Source: Oryzias latipes (Eukaryota > Chordata > Actinopteri > Beloniformes > Adrianichthyidae). From it: a DNA stretch of 64,000 bases. A model generated the notes under the pieces. It worked only from the letters and a program-made list of their open reading frames with translations, did not search any database and was not told the DNA's origin. Numbering within the stretch: position 1 is the stretch's first letter; every line of letters begins with the position of its first letter. The stretch spans positions 6,995,561 to 7,059,560 of the forward strand of contig NC_019867.2 in assembly GCF_002234675.1 (NCBI RefSeq), in the 5' to 3' direction. This document shows positions 12,235 to 23,800 of the stretch, piece after piece. The translations under genes and the position numbers were made by a program.

Positions 12235-12240
12235 AATAAA
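12235..12240 (+). terminator. kgd4: Polyadenylation signal of kgd4
   Basis: AATAAA lies 58 bases after the stop codon of kgd4, giving a very short 3' UTR. Confidence 0.55.
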
Positions 12241-13233
12241 ATATTTCAAGCATCCTCTTCAAATGTACATAAGGACGGTTTTTTTGTTTGTAATTAAAAC
12301 TTCAGATGTGTTCACTGCAATAACAAAAGCAAACCTTACAGATCTTTAAAAATCCTTAAAATTTCACAATATTTGTCCAGTTCACCATGAAAACACATTT
12401 GCAAAGCATTTCATTCCCTTTTTGTTCAGGTTTTACCTTTAAATCCAGGGAGGTTCATGTCCATCACTGCGGTAAATGCAGAGTTACCTACAATCTTATG
12501 GCAGCTCATGCTTTCGTGTGAACATTAAAAGATTTAATAACCATCTTATTTTGACGTGTTCTTCTGTTCTGACGTCCATCCTTTAAAAGCACACGGACAT
12601 TCAGAGGAACGGCAGCTCATCCTTGTTAAATAGAAGCAGTAATTAGGATACTTTGAGGTGTTTATTTTCAGAAGTCATGCTCTAGAGGGTAAACATTCAC
12701 AATATTCAAAATCCACATCAGTGCAATAAGACTAGCAGCTTCTGGGAGCCGTTCATTACCCGCATGGATTGGCACAAGTAGTACAGACGTGACAAAGAGG
12801 CCAAAAGTGAATGAACCCTTTTGTGTTTGTCAGCTTTGTCTCTTCAGACCTGACAAAAGCTCTTTTTATTCTAGAAAGTTCACACGTCAGCCAAACACGC
12901 ACGTCCTCTGCTTTTGGACATATTTTGGCAAAACGACACATGAATTTAGAAAAGAATTCATGGATTTAAACAAATCCTTTAGGCTGCAAATCCCCGAAAA
13001 TCTAACACAACTGACAGCAAAATACTGGTTAAGCACAGCAAACAGTCAAGTCACAAATGGCCACAAGGACAAGAAGGAACACAAGGATGCACAAGTGACG
13101 GATTAATTCAGCGGAGAATATCTTCAACTCGTCCTCCCCGCTATAAGAACAAGTGCCGTTATATTTAGGACGAATTTTGTTTGCATGCCAGATTCAGCGC
13201 TGAATCCTACCGGAGGTCGGTGAAAACCACGTA
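12241..13233. other. Convergent 3' region between kgd4 and pdxp
   Basis: No gene is seen. Most of this is probably the pdxp 3' UTR on the minus strand. TTTATT at 12661-12666 (AATAAA on the minus strand) is a candidate cleavage signal, giving a UTR of about 570 bases. Confidence 0.4.
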
Positions 13234-15432
13234 TCAATTGCTTTCTTCCTCCAGTTCCTCAAAGGCTGGTAGAAAATCAGCAATTGTGTCCACCACATAG
13301 TCAGGCACGAGGCTGTGGTTGGTGCTCAGGTCACTATTCCTGTACTCCTGCGCGTCCTCCATCTGAGACACGCCGGTGAGCGTGAGCATGGTGTCCAGGC
13401 CGCAGTTGAAGCCGAACAGCATGTCCGTCTCCAGCCGGTCCCCGACCATCAAACACTGGGCCGGCTCCAACCCCTTGAACTGGCTGGAGATGCACTCGAA
13501 CATGAAGCGGCTGGGCTTGCCGATCACGGTGGCTTTGCGGCCCGAAGCGACCTCGAGGGCTGCCATGAGGGACCCACAACCTGCAGCGGGCCAGAGAATG
13601 CAAGCATGGGGTGCTGTGGTCAACCTATTGAGAAATAAACTGCTGTTGTGTTCGTCAGAAGTCTCTAGTGAAAGTTATTCGAGGTATAAACTGGCCAATC
13701 AGTAAAAATATGTGTTTAGACTTTGAACATTCAAAATGTTTGATTCTCACCGCTTTCAAGCGGTAGGGGTGTGGCCTTCCATAAAGCTCATTCCTGATTG
13801 GTGAGTGGTTGCCATAGAAATGTAGACTCAGACTGCTTAGCAACATAATCTAGTTTCAATATGGCGACGTCCATATTGCAAAAATATGGCGACTGAACAC
13901 CATTTTCAGTGGATGACATCACACTCAGTTGGTCCATTTCTCATATCCAGGGATAGTGCAGCTTTTAGCCTCACTGTTTACAACCATTTTCATATTTAGC
14001 TGTTTAAATGCAAACAAAGAAATATAGATATTTTGGTCACTTTATGCTGTAAATTCTAGTCTCTAAAACTTTGTTGTGCATCTCATGTCTTGTCCAGATG
14101 GACATTTTCCTGAAACTTCATTTCAAATAGTTCCAAACAAGCAGAATAGTATTAATATTGTTTTAACAGATCACATAAGAATAGATTTGTCTTTAATTCT
14201 TGTTTAATTGTTTGTTTGTACACATATTCACTTTTAATTTTCTTGAAGAAATCTGGAAAACTTCACCTGCACTATTCAGCACCAGCAGGTATTTATCTCT
14301 GAGTCCCACTGGTTGACGTTTTGGCTAAAGATTTTGAATAGTTCAAAATGGACTAATGTTGACTACGCATCGTATCAACGACCACATATTATGATATGGA
14401 TCAAATCGTTAGAATGAATCAATATAGCCCTAGCAGAACCTTTCTGCATTTGTCCCCCCCCCCCCCCCCCCCCCCAAAATGTAAAAATAAAATGTGCGAA
14501 TAAACTGTTAACAGGTAATGTTAGAATGTTGAAGTTTCTGGTCATTTCTTTGGGATTTTCCACCGCAGATGTTTGTCTAAAAACACAACTGTTTGCACTA
14601 ACTATGCAGAGTTTTAGCCCTTTACAGAATAGTCTGCAATTTAACATTAAAACTTTACAAGACCTAAAATTAAAATAGACATTGTAAAAATACTGAATTT
14701 ACTAAATAAAGTGTCTAATTGATTATATAAATGACTCAGTAGTATGTATGTTCTCAGGTGTTCTGCTTAGTTTAATGATCAGTCACCACAGAGGGACAAT
14801 CGTCCTCTGTCTGCGGGGTTCCCGCGCTTCCTACCTGGCAGGATCCTTCCACTGGACAGCGGATGCCAGGGGTCGTTGTCGGTGGCCAGGAACAGGCAGT
14901 CCGGGTCCTTCAGGTAGCACGAGGCTTTGGCCAGTTTGAGGAAGGTCAGTTTGTCGTCGTGCCCCACCAGCACCGCCTTCACATCTGCAGCCAGGGCGCA
15001 GTCGTAGATGGTGGCGTCGGGGTCGTCGGTCTCCTCCAGGCAGGGGATGCCCGCCTCCTGCAGCTCCCTGCGCAGCCCCTCGCAGCCGATGACGAACACC
15101 TGCCCGCAGATCTTCACCACGTCTCTCAGGTACAGAGCCGAGCAGTACGACGAGCTGAAGATCTGCTCCAGCATCACGTCGGCGAAGCCCAGCCGGGAGA
15201 ACTTGTGCACGTAATTCTCCCGCGGCCTGGTGGAGTTGTTGGTGACGAACACCACGTTTTTCCCGTGGCGGACGAGCGCGTTGACCACCTTGGCGGCGCC
15301 GGTGATGGCGTTCTCTCCGTGCCAGATGACCCCGTCGCAGTCGAAGAGGAAGAAGTCCTTCGCCTCCAGCAGGCTCCTTATCTGCGGACCTCGAATTTTC
15401 TGGCAGCCTTTGAAGCTAAAGGCGCCCGCCAT
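13234..15432 (-). CDS. pdxp: Pyridoxal phosphate phosphatase (chronophin)
   Basis: This HAD-superfamily C2-capped phosphatase removes phosphate from pyridoxal 5'-phosphate and, in mammals, also acts on phospho-cofilin. Two coding exons, 14835-15432 and 13234-13580, join in frame (PG/CGSL) to 314 residues, with a two-exon structure like the mammalian gene. Motif I is FDCDGV with nucleophile D31 and D33. Motif II is the NNST stretch. The cap follows, then the Lys motif VIGKPS and the Mg-binding MVGDRLETD. The sequence ATDNDPWHPLSSG and the LTGVSQMEDAQEY stretch favour pdxp over its sister pgp. Exon 1 is GC- and CpG-rich, unlike its surroundings. The intron (13581-14834) holds a run of 22 C. A pgp-type activity is the main alternative. 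Confidence 0.92.
14454..14475 (-). repeat. Homopolymer C22/G22 in pdxp intron
   Basis: Twenty-two consecutive C on the + strand, so the pdxp pre-mRNA carries a run of 22 G. The length is likely to vary between individuals and between assemblies. Confidence 0.9.
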
Positions 15433-16759
15433 TCCGGCGTTTTCCTTGTTTTCTTCCGTCTTTCAGCCTCTACTGACGCCCCATAGCAGAGGCTCGTGCA
15501 TAATACCGGGATGTTAGCAAGCGGAACCAAACGTTAACTGTTTCCATCGAGAATTTCACATCGCGGAGAGCCTGTTGTTACTCCGTAGGACAGGCAGCCA
15601 CATAAACACAGAGGTTTAGCCACGCCTCCCTTATCGAGTCGCCCAATCGCATTGCAGCATCTTTGCTAATCAAAGTCTCTCACCAGCTTTTAACTGTCAG
15701 AAAATACCATCAGCGCCCCCTTGTGTTCATACTAACAATTGTCTTCTGTGAAGAATTAAAAATGTAATAATTTCCCCAAATATAAAAACAAAATAGTATT
15801 TTGTTCCGTTTGTAAACTTCTGGTTATTAAATAAGTTACACATTTAACAAATGAATTTAAATTATGGTTTTACTCTGACAACTTTTGTATCCTTCTGTAA
15901 TTAACTTCTAGGTATGCTAACAATTTTAACTCCTCTTTTAGAAACTGCTTTTTTGGCTTTAATTTATCCTAAAAATGTTATGATACAATAGAATAATAAA
16001 GTTTACTACATTTTATTCAAGCTAATTTAGCCCCTTCTTGTTGTTTTCACTGTCAGTACCTGTATTTTTTGCTAATTAATTTTTAAGTCTTTGGCTGTGT
16101 CTACCTTTTTTTTAAAGCAAACTAAGCATTAACCAAGTTACCTAAACACATAAACTTAAGTATTAAAGCCTTTATTCAATCAAACAATTCATCTATATGT
16201 CAAAGCTTAAATATCATATAATTTTAAAAGTTTCTAGGTTCACCAAATATCTCAAAAAAACAAATTATTTAATAAAATAAAAAATATATAAATGTAAGAG
16301 GACTAAAATAGTTAAAATAAAGGATAATGTGGTAAAGAGATAAATGAAAGACTCACGAATGGTTGGTTAACAGTTTGACATAAAACTGATCATTTTTCAA
16401 ATGTTGCCATGGTAGAAAATAAAGTAAAAAGTTGAATTAAATGTATTTATTTTTCTGTTATTCAGTGATCTGATGCTTTACTGTGGGAGTCAGAAAATTA
16501 GAAAAGCTAGTCTGAATGTATTTGTTGTAAAACAGGAGAAGAAAGAAGCAGGAAAACCGAGAGTTACTGTAACTAAAAGATTAATTTGAACTATGATGTC
16601 ATGCAAATGTCTTAACATTTGTAATAACGTTTTTGCGCTTGGTAAATTTGAGATGAACTTCTATATATTTATGACATAGAATAAATCAATATTTTGACCA
16701 TATGTAGCAACATTTCTCCAAATGTAATGAAGATAGATGAGCATCGGCAGCATCTTTTT
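15433..16759. other. pdxp promoter side and spef2 3' flank
   Basis: The first 250 bases above the pdxp start are GC-rich and CpG-rich and act as the likely CpG-island promoter, with a CCAAT-type box near 15643. From about 15750 to 16759 the sequence is very AT-rich and includes the spef2 3' UTR. TTTATT near 16446 could be its AATAAA signal. No further gene is seen. Confidence 0.45.
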
Positions 16760-19700
16760 TCAGATGCTCGTTAAAACTGTTGAGCTGCTCGTCTCCCTTT
16801 TGTTCTGGTGAGCCAAAAGCATTTCATAAATGTTCTAAGAGAAAAGAAAAAAGATATTTGGTTAGAGTAACAGGAAGTAAAAAATATATATACATTATGT
16901 TGAAACTTACAACAAGCAGGTATTGTGTGGAGGTCTCCATCAGCACTTGAATGTAGGGATGCTTGGAAAGAACAGAAAAGGGGATGCATTCTTCTGGTTT
17001 GTATCCAAGCTCCACATATATGTGTGTCAAGTGCTAGTCGTCAAGAGATATGAAAAGATTTAACAGGATCAATCTGACAGGTATCAACATTTTATTCACA
17101 TCACTTGTTCATGTATTTTGCTAAACACAAAGTTTGAATCTTCGCACATACCTCCTTGTGCTTCTCCTGACTTAAGAGCTCCGTATGAAGGGGGGTGTTG
17201 TTGGTCATCTTTGCATCTTTGTGGCAGATGACCTTCAGCAGAGCAGAAATGGAAACCTCTACATCCCTAAAAGAGCCGCTTGAACCGCTAGAGCTTCCAT
17301 CAGCTTCTAAAGAGGTCAACTTTGTGTCTTCCTCTATACTTGGCATAGACTGCAACACAGAGACAACATCTGCATGTTGAATTCAAAAGGATGCAACTAC
17401 TGAGAAATAAAAAACAATTGAAAGATTTGTAGAAGAAAAAAAAAGATAAATTAATTTGAATCTTGTTTTCTTTTCTTTTGTGAATTTACCATAATGAGAT
17501 GGTCCACAGAGGGCTGTCTGAGAGGCTGTCCCAACACAACACTGAGTCCTCTGACAAATCCTTGTCTGGGGTCGGGGTCAGCTGAGAAATACTGCAGCAT
17601 GGACACATAATCCAGCTGAGGCGGTGAGATGGAGCCGTCTGCAAACAGCTGAAAGAAGAACTAAAGCGGAAAGAATTCAATCAACCAATAGGGGCATTTA
17701 CTTAAGTACATGCATATAGTTTGAAATCCTTTTAACAATGTCCCTATTCAATTTCAGATGTCATTACAACCATTCATTTACCTTGGTCAGGTTAGCCACA
17801 CGGCCATGCGGAGGCAGCTCAGAAAGATCCTCAGACAAAATCTGGACACCCTCATAAGTTAACCACAGCTCTGTCTGTTAATAGAAATAAAAGAAATAAT
17901 GACACAAATAGTAAAAAATAGTAAAATATTGACAAACTAATCATTTTCTGCATGAAAGACTAACCTGGAGGTACTGTTCCTCGTTTATGAACCCTGTTTC
18001 TTTGGCATCTGCTACCTTAAAACTTTGCAACGTAAACAGCAGCTGTGCGAGGGAAGGAACTGGCCAAGGAAGAGAAGCGTAGAGAAGAAACTGCCGCCAG
18101 TCTATCAGATCATTCGCCTCTGTTAGCAATGACACTATTTCTCTCAGCTGCAAAGAAAAGGAAAAAGGTCTTCAATATTCCTGTCATTCAAAATTCTGGT
18201 GGCCACTTCAATTTAAATGAAATAAACATACAAAAAATGATTTCCCCCCCAGAAATAAGCACATTTATGTGGAATACACTGAACGACTTTGTGGTTTGAG
18301 CCTGGAGCTCTTGGTTTTTACCCATGTTTGATTGTCCACCCACAGCTTTGGAAGACTGTGTCTGCCTGTGTCAATGGAAAGCAGGTCTTTCAGCAAACTG
18401 TCCAATGAAGAGCTGGAGATGAAGCCTGAAAGTCATAAAGGAGAACCAATGATGGATGCAAAGACAAACACAAAGACCTAATTGTAACCCAACTCCTGTT
18501 TGCTGTACACACCTGATGGAGAAATGCTGCTTAACTGGTGGTGGATTGATTCTAGAGCACCCATTGACAGCATGAATCCTGAGGGTTTGTCTAAAAGATC
18601 TGGATCTGGAGGAGGAGCCAGGCTTGCTGCCATCTGACTGTTTTCTTTCAGGTAGAAATCAGAGCCGTCCTGAATGAAAGGAGAGAACAACTTGTGCAGC
18701 AAACCGCTATACTGACTTTGATCTTTGATGATTTAAATATTAAGAGAGAAATACAGAGTTGAATAAAAGTAAGTACAAACCAACACCACTTCATACTGCA
18801 ACTTAGCTTTAGCCGCGATGTGGTGGTGAGCCATTTCTTTCAACTGCTCAATACTAAAATAAGCAAACAAACACCAAAAAAGTCCTTACATTTGAGAAGA
18901 AAAAGACTTTCCGTCAAAAACTGAACAGAATACACTTTTAATTTATAATACTACATTAACCTGATTATATACCTTAATCATAAAATATCCTAATCAACAA
19001 ATTAGAAATCAAAGAGTTTTCATTTCACAGTAACACACGAGTCTAAAGCCAAGTCGGCATCCACGTTCTTGAGCCGTAAAGCTGTCTGAAAATCAAATGA
19101 ACTACATGACCGTTTAGTGCAGGGGTCTGCAGCCAGAGGCTCCAGAACCACATGTGGTTCTTCTAGCCCTTCACTGTGGTTCTCTGGCTACAGAACATAA
19201 AATAATAATAGGAAGAGTTACTTGGTGAATGCGAATAGACTATTAGATTCAAGAATCTATGGCTAAGATGCTCCTAGAACTGCAAATAAATCGTGTGAAG
19301 TTTTTTTGTTTATACCTCTGCTGGCGTTACAATAAATCAAGAGACCTTGTGTGATCTTCCATTTCTCCATAGTGCAAACATTAAAGATATTGAACGAAAT
19401 TTTGGTAAAAAGTTTAATTTTCTTTAAGCTCTGTCCAAAGGGTATAATAGAAAAATATGTATTTGTATGTACTTTAATGTACTTTCTTCTATTGGATCTT
19501 AAACTAATATAGTCCTATTTAGATTCAAGTTAACATTAGTAAGTAGGGGAAAAGAATGACCAAAGTAGACTTACTTATAACGAAACCAAATGCCTTTCCT
19601 GACTTTCACTGTTTAACAGTTTTTATTAATGCACATTTTCTGCAACAGAAGTAGCACAGTGGGGTTTTTTTTTGTTAAAGGAACTCCTATGTGCTTTTAT

Positions 19701-20899
19701 ATAGAGTAAAAAACTATTTTAAAATTAGAATAAAAACTGTCTTTATATTTTCCTGTTTTTGTTGCTTAAGATGTGAAAGTTCAGTTATTTAAAGCATAAA
19801 AGAAAGTACAAAAATGCAGAGTGCACAGTGTTGCATTTTTCTAAAGGGTGAGTTTTGGTCAAGATAATGGCTCTAATATGGTTGCAGACGCCGGGTTTAG
19901 TGCAATGTTCCATCTAGTTCATTTACACTTGTACTGCAGTATTAGAGAGAAACGGGTGATTGTGTCATACCTCTTCATTTCTGCTAGATAGCGTGCTTGT
20001 AACAAAGTTTCCATTTGGGTTAAGGTCCTGTGTGCTCTCCTTTGAAGCAAGTGCAACATCACCAAACCGTGATGTTTCACCAGCTCAAGACGCATCTTTG
20101 CTCTGTTACCTAGGAAACATAATATGAGGAACACAGTAGAAGGAACACTGAGGAAATTCACAACGGTAGGGACCCTCAACACTAGTCATTCTGTTTCTGT
20201 TTGTGTTATGGATCTTGCTATAGCCTAAATCTAAACTTATTTAAAACAAATATAAAAAATAAATAACCAAAATTAGAAAACTATTTAAGGAACATTAACC
20301 AAATACTACAAATTATCTGATTAGCAGGTTATTGACTAAATGTTTGTGAACAGAAAGTTTAGTTTCAGCTCCAGATGACAATAGAGCACAATATCAACTG
20401 CAGAGGATTTCATTTTAAACCCGGCATGCAGAAGAAATGGCTGCAATATCAAGATAAACAACAACTGATAAAAGAAAATTGCAAAGATGTTTTCTTTCAT
20501 AAAATGTATTACATTGTGAGATCAACAATTGAATCAGCTGTGTGTCTGTTTACCTTCATGATCCAGAGCAGCAACATATTCTTTTTGAAACTCCTCTGGA
20601 ATTTCCTGGGTTTCAGTTTTCTCTGGGCTGATCTGAGATTCCATTTTTTCTGGCTTGTCACCTTGATCAGGAAAACAAAACCAACAAAAAGATATTCGTG
20701 TAGCAAAAGATCGCATTAAAAAAGACCTGTTAGAAAACCAGTTTTTCTTTCTTGTAGATATCTCAGAAAACTTGCCTTTTAGTTTTTCTGATGAACTTTT
20801 TCCTTTCAGAGTTTTTTTTGCTTTTGAAGACGCTTTTTCAACCTTTTCTTGTGATCTTTCCAACTCTTTAGCTTCCTTCTGATCCGTTTCCTTTAAATC
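16760..20899 (-). other. spef2: spef2 exon map, exons 26-37
   Basis: Coding exons in gene order: 20776-20899, 20554-20661, 19971-20109, 18781-18853, 18513-18711, 18322-18425, 17965-18147, 17782-17874, 17490-17660, 17152-17349, 16911-17033 and 16760-16834. Exon 26 ends at a strong GC donor (G followed by gcaagt). The final exon ends in TSI and a TGA codon at 16760-16762. Confidence 0.83.
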
Positions 20900-23800
20900 C
20901 TACATAAATGCATTAAAACTTTGCACCTTGCAAATGCAGTAGAAGTTTCAAATGATCCATATATAAGCACAAAATGTAAAAAAGTAGCAGAATAACATTA
21001 GGATGCAAACTCTTACACAGATATCCAGAGAAATAGGGAATGTTTCGATGACTTTGAGTGCTTCTTTGTAGTTAAATGTGAGTTTTTCGTCCAGAAGCTA
21101 AAAAAAAATCATGACAATTGTCACTATTCTTGAGTGTGTGCACGAATCTTTTACAAATTTGATTATTTCAGCAGGATAGGATGTCAGACTTTCTCCGGTT
21201 GGGCCTCCTTGTCTGTGCTGGTCGTCATGGAGACCTCCTTTGGGGAAACAGGATGTGTTTGGGGGAGTGCGCTGCAGAAAAGAAGAAAACAGGCATTTTG
21301 GCTGCAAAGGACTTCATGGACCAACATCAATAAATGTCATGTCCCTCACACTTTTATGCTCTTTTCTTCTCCTTTAGGCATCACATTTGTATCCATTGGA
21401 TTCTCACTGAGAAATGAAAATAAATATTTTGGACCATAAGATATTCTGAGTGTTTTCTTGTATATATGTCACATTGTATATGAAACAAGGCATATGCTTG
21501 ATTGACATCAATAAATCAACTCTTGCCTTTCATTCTCAGCTTTGACTTCAGGGATTTCCAGTAAAGGAATATAAGTATTTTCAGAGAGGGGTTCAAAAGT
21601 CACTTGTTTCTGTGCAAGGCTCAAGAAGTAGATTCTTAAAATGTACAGAGTTTGATGAAAGCGGTTCAGCTCTACCTATAAAACATGATAGTCCAGTGTT
21701 ATGATTTTCTTAAAAAACAGACATCCTTAGAAAAATCTGCGGCCAAGATGAAGCTAAAAATGCTACCTGCATTAGCATGGAGTGTGAGTTTATAAGGACA
21801 GCAGCGTGCTCCTCCAGCCATTCGTCACTTAGAAGTGCAGCCTTCCTTTGGTCATCTTGCTCCCTGCATTTATCAGTAATGTCCCACAGGCGCTCGCACA
21901 ATTCCTGTACACAAGTGCAAATGTATACGTTTACACAAGTGACTTTTTTCTTTTCTTTTAATTACCAATAATTTTCTTACATCCAATCTACGATGAAGTT
22001 CTGGCTGGATTTCATCATCTTCCCTCAGATCATCAGGGATGCTGTTGAAGTCCTTCTGCCAATGACACACAAACTCCTGCTTCAAGTTTGAGCGTCCCAA
22101 GCAGTGCTTGTATCCCTCCCTATGCACAGCAAAAAAAACGGTATTACCCCTTTTTTGTTATAGCAATAGCTCTTTTCACCAAAAATATTTTGATTTTAAA
22201 CTCAATGTGTCACTTGTGACCTATTTCTCCTTCAAATCCGTGTAAACATAGGAAGATTACACTTCAGAAATTCAGTCTGAATCTGCAGGAATCTGCAAAT
22301 GTTAAATTGCTCTAAAGGTTCACATTCTTAATTAGAGTTTAGCAGCTAAACATAAAATATAAGGGGTTTAGAGTTCTTTTAGAGCATAGAAATGATTTAT
22401 ATTTGGAAGAAAACACCAGTATCCCTTTTTAATTCACAAATGCTCCTGTATTTGTTTATATATTTTGGAGTAAAGCTTGTTTAACTTGAAGTCATGGCCC
22501 GATACCTGATGCTTGAAAGCTCATGAAGAATGACAGTGCGTTGTGAGCGCAGCTGCTGCATGACTTTCTTTATATTATTGACATAAGAATTACAGACAGA
22601 ATCCCAGAGTGGCCACAGAAGTGGTGCGATCTCCTGGAGAAGGTCAGGGAGAGGATAACCTTCCTGCATACAAAGAGAAAAGTAGCCACTAAAATATGTT
22701 CAAAATCTATAGTAGTAACTAGTAAATGTACAACCAAATGCTAAACTAAAAGCACAGTCTCCAGGTAAAAACAAAACAAAAAAACAGCATAATATCAGTG
22801 TTATCTTACTGAAGAAAGAGGCTCATCCATGTAGTCCAGACTGTATGAACGGGCAGACTTAAGTCTCATGGGGACTGGAGAGTTGTTTTGAGACAGTGAT
22901 GTAGGAGTTCCACTCCTTGACTGCCAATCTGTGTAGTTAGAATAGCATGTTAATAGAGATAGGATTAACAATATTTAATCTCAGAGAGGGATCCAGTCAC
23001 CTTTTGGACTTTGGGTTTTTTCCACCTCGGCTCTTGAAAGAAGTTCTCTGGGTGTGCTTTTGTTATCCATCACAGGTGGGATTTGGTCTGAGGATTGTGG
23101 CTGAGCATCCATTGGAGAAGGACCACCTGTATGAGTTAAAAGTGTAAAATAAAAATGTTAGAACATTGTGAGGAAACATTACTGTTTTCTTCAATAAAAG
23201 AACAAAGTACAAACAGCTTTCAAATAGAATAACTTTTCAAAGTCTGTATAATTTCTAAGGACTAGAAAAAACAGCAGTTACCTCTCTGCTTTTTCTCCAT
23301 AACCTGTTGTAAGATCAGCTTCACTTTGTTGTAAAGCTCGTCCTCGTCTACATCTGCATCGACATTGACCAATATGTTTTGCTTTCCGCAGTACCATTTC
23401 TCCAGTGCTGGCCAGGCATCCCTAAAAGCTGTAATCCTTCAGGGGAAATCACATTAGACACTGGTCTTAGGGGCACAAGTGACGCATTGCTGATTTCTGT
23501 TTCTTACCTGTGTGTAATCTCAGCCAGATATACTGCTTTTTCTGCAGGCTGAGAAGCTTCAGTATCTGGAATGATACGAACAAACAAATAAAAAAACAAT
23601 ACAAAACATTTCTTCTAATATTCAGAAATGTTTGCAAAGACGACACTTTCTTCCAATGTTTTTCACCACAGATTAATTTGTTAAATCTATTCATTTACTT
23701 ATTTTCTCATTTAATTTATACTGGTGGCCTTTTAGGTCTCTAGCAGATTGAAAACTTGTTCCTATGAACAGCAAAATACTAAAACATTCAGTCCACATTT

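Noticed and set aside
13315-13705. Two + strand frames of about 108 codons
   Set aside because: They are antisense shadows of pdxp exon 2.
13731-13960. Conserved element in the pdxp intron with the palindrome accgctttcaagcggt
   Set aside because: It resembles a dispersed teleost repeat, but I could not find a second copy in the window or clear termini, so it is not called.
13376-15432. pgp (phosphoglycolate phosphatase) instead of pdxp
   Set aside because: The stretch ATDNDPWHPLSSG and the LETD.LFG and EEAQ-like regions fit pyridoxal phosphatase better, although the families are close.
14863-15486. 207-codon + strand frame
   Set aside because: It is the antisense shadow of the GC-rich pdxp exon 1, which has clear HAD motifs on the minus strand.
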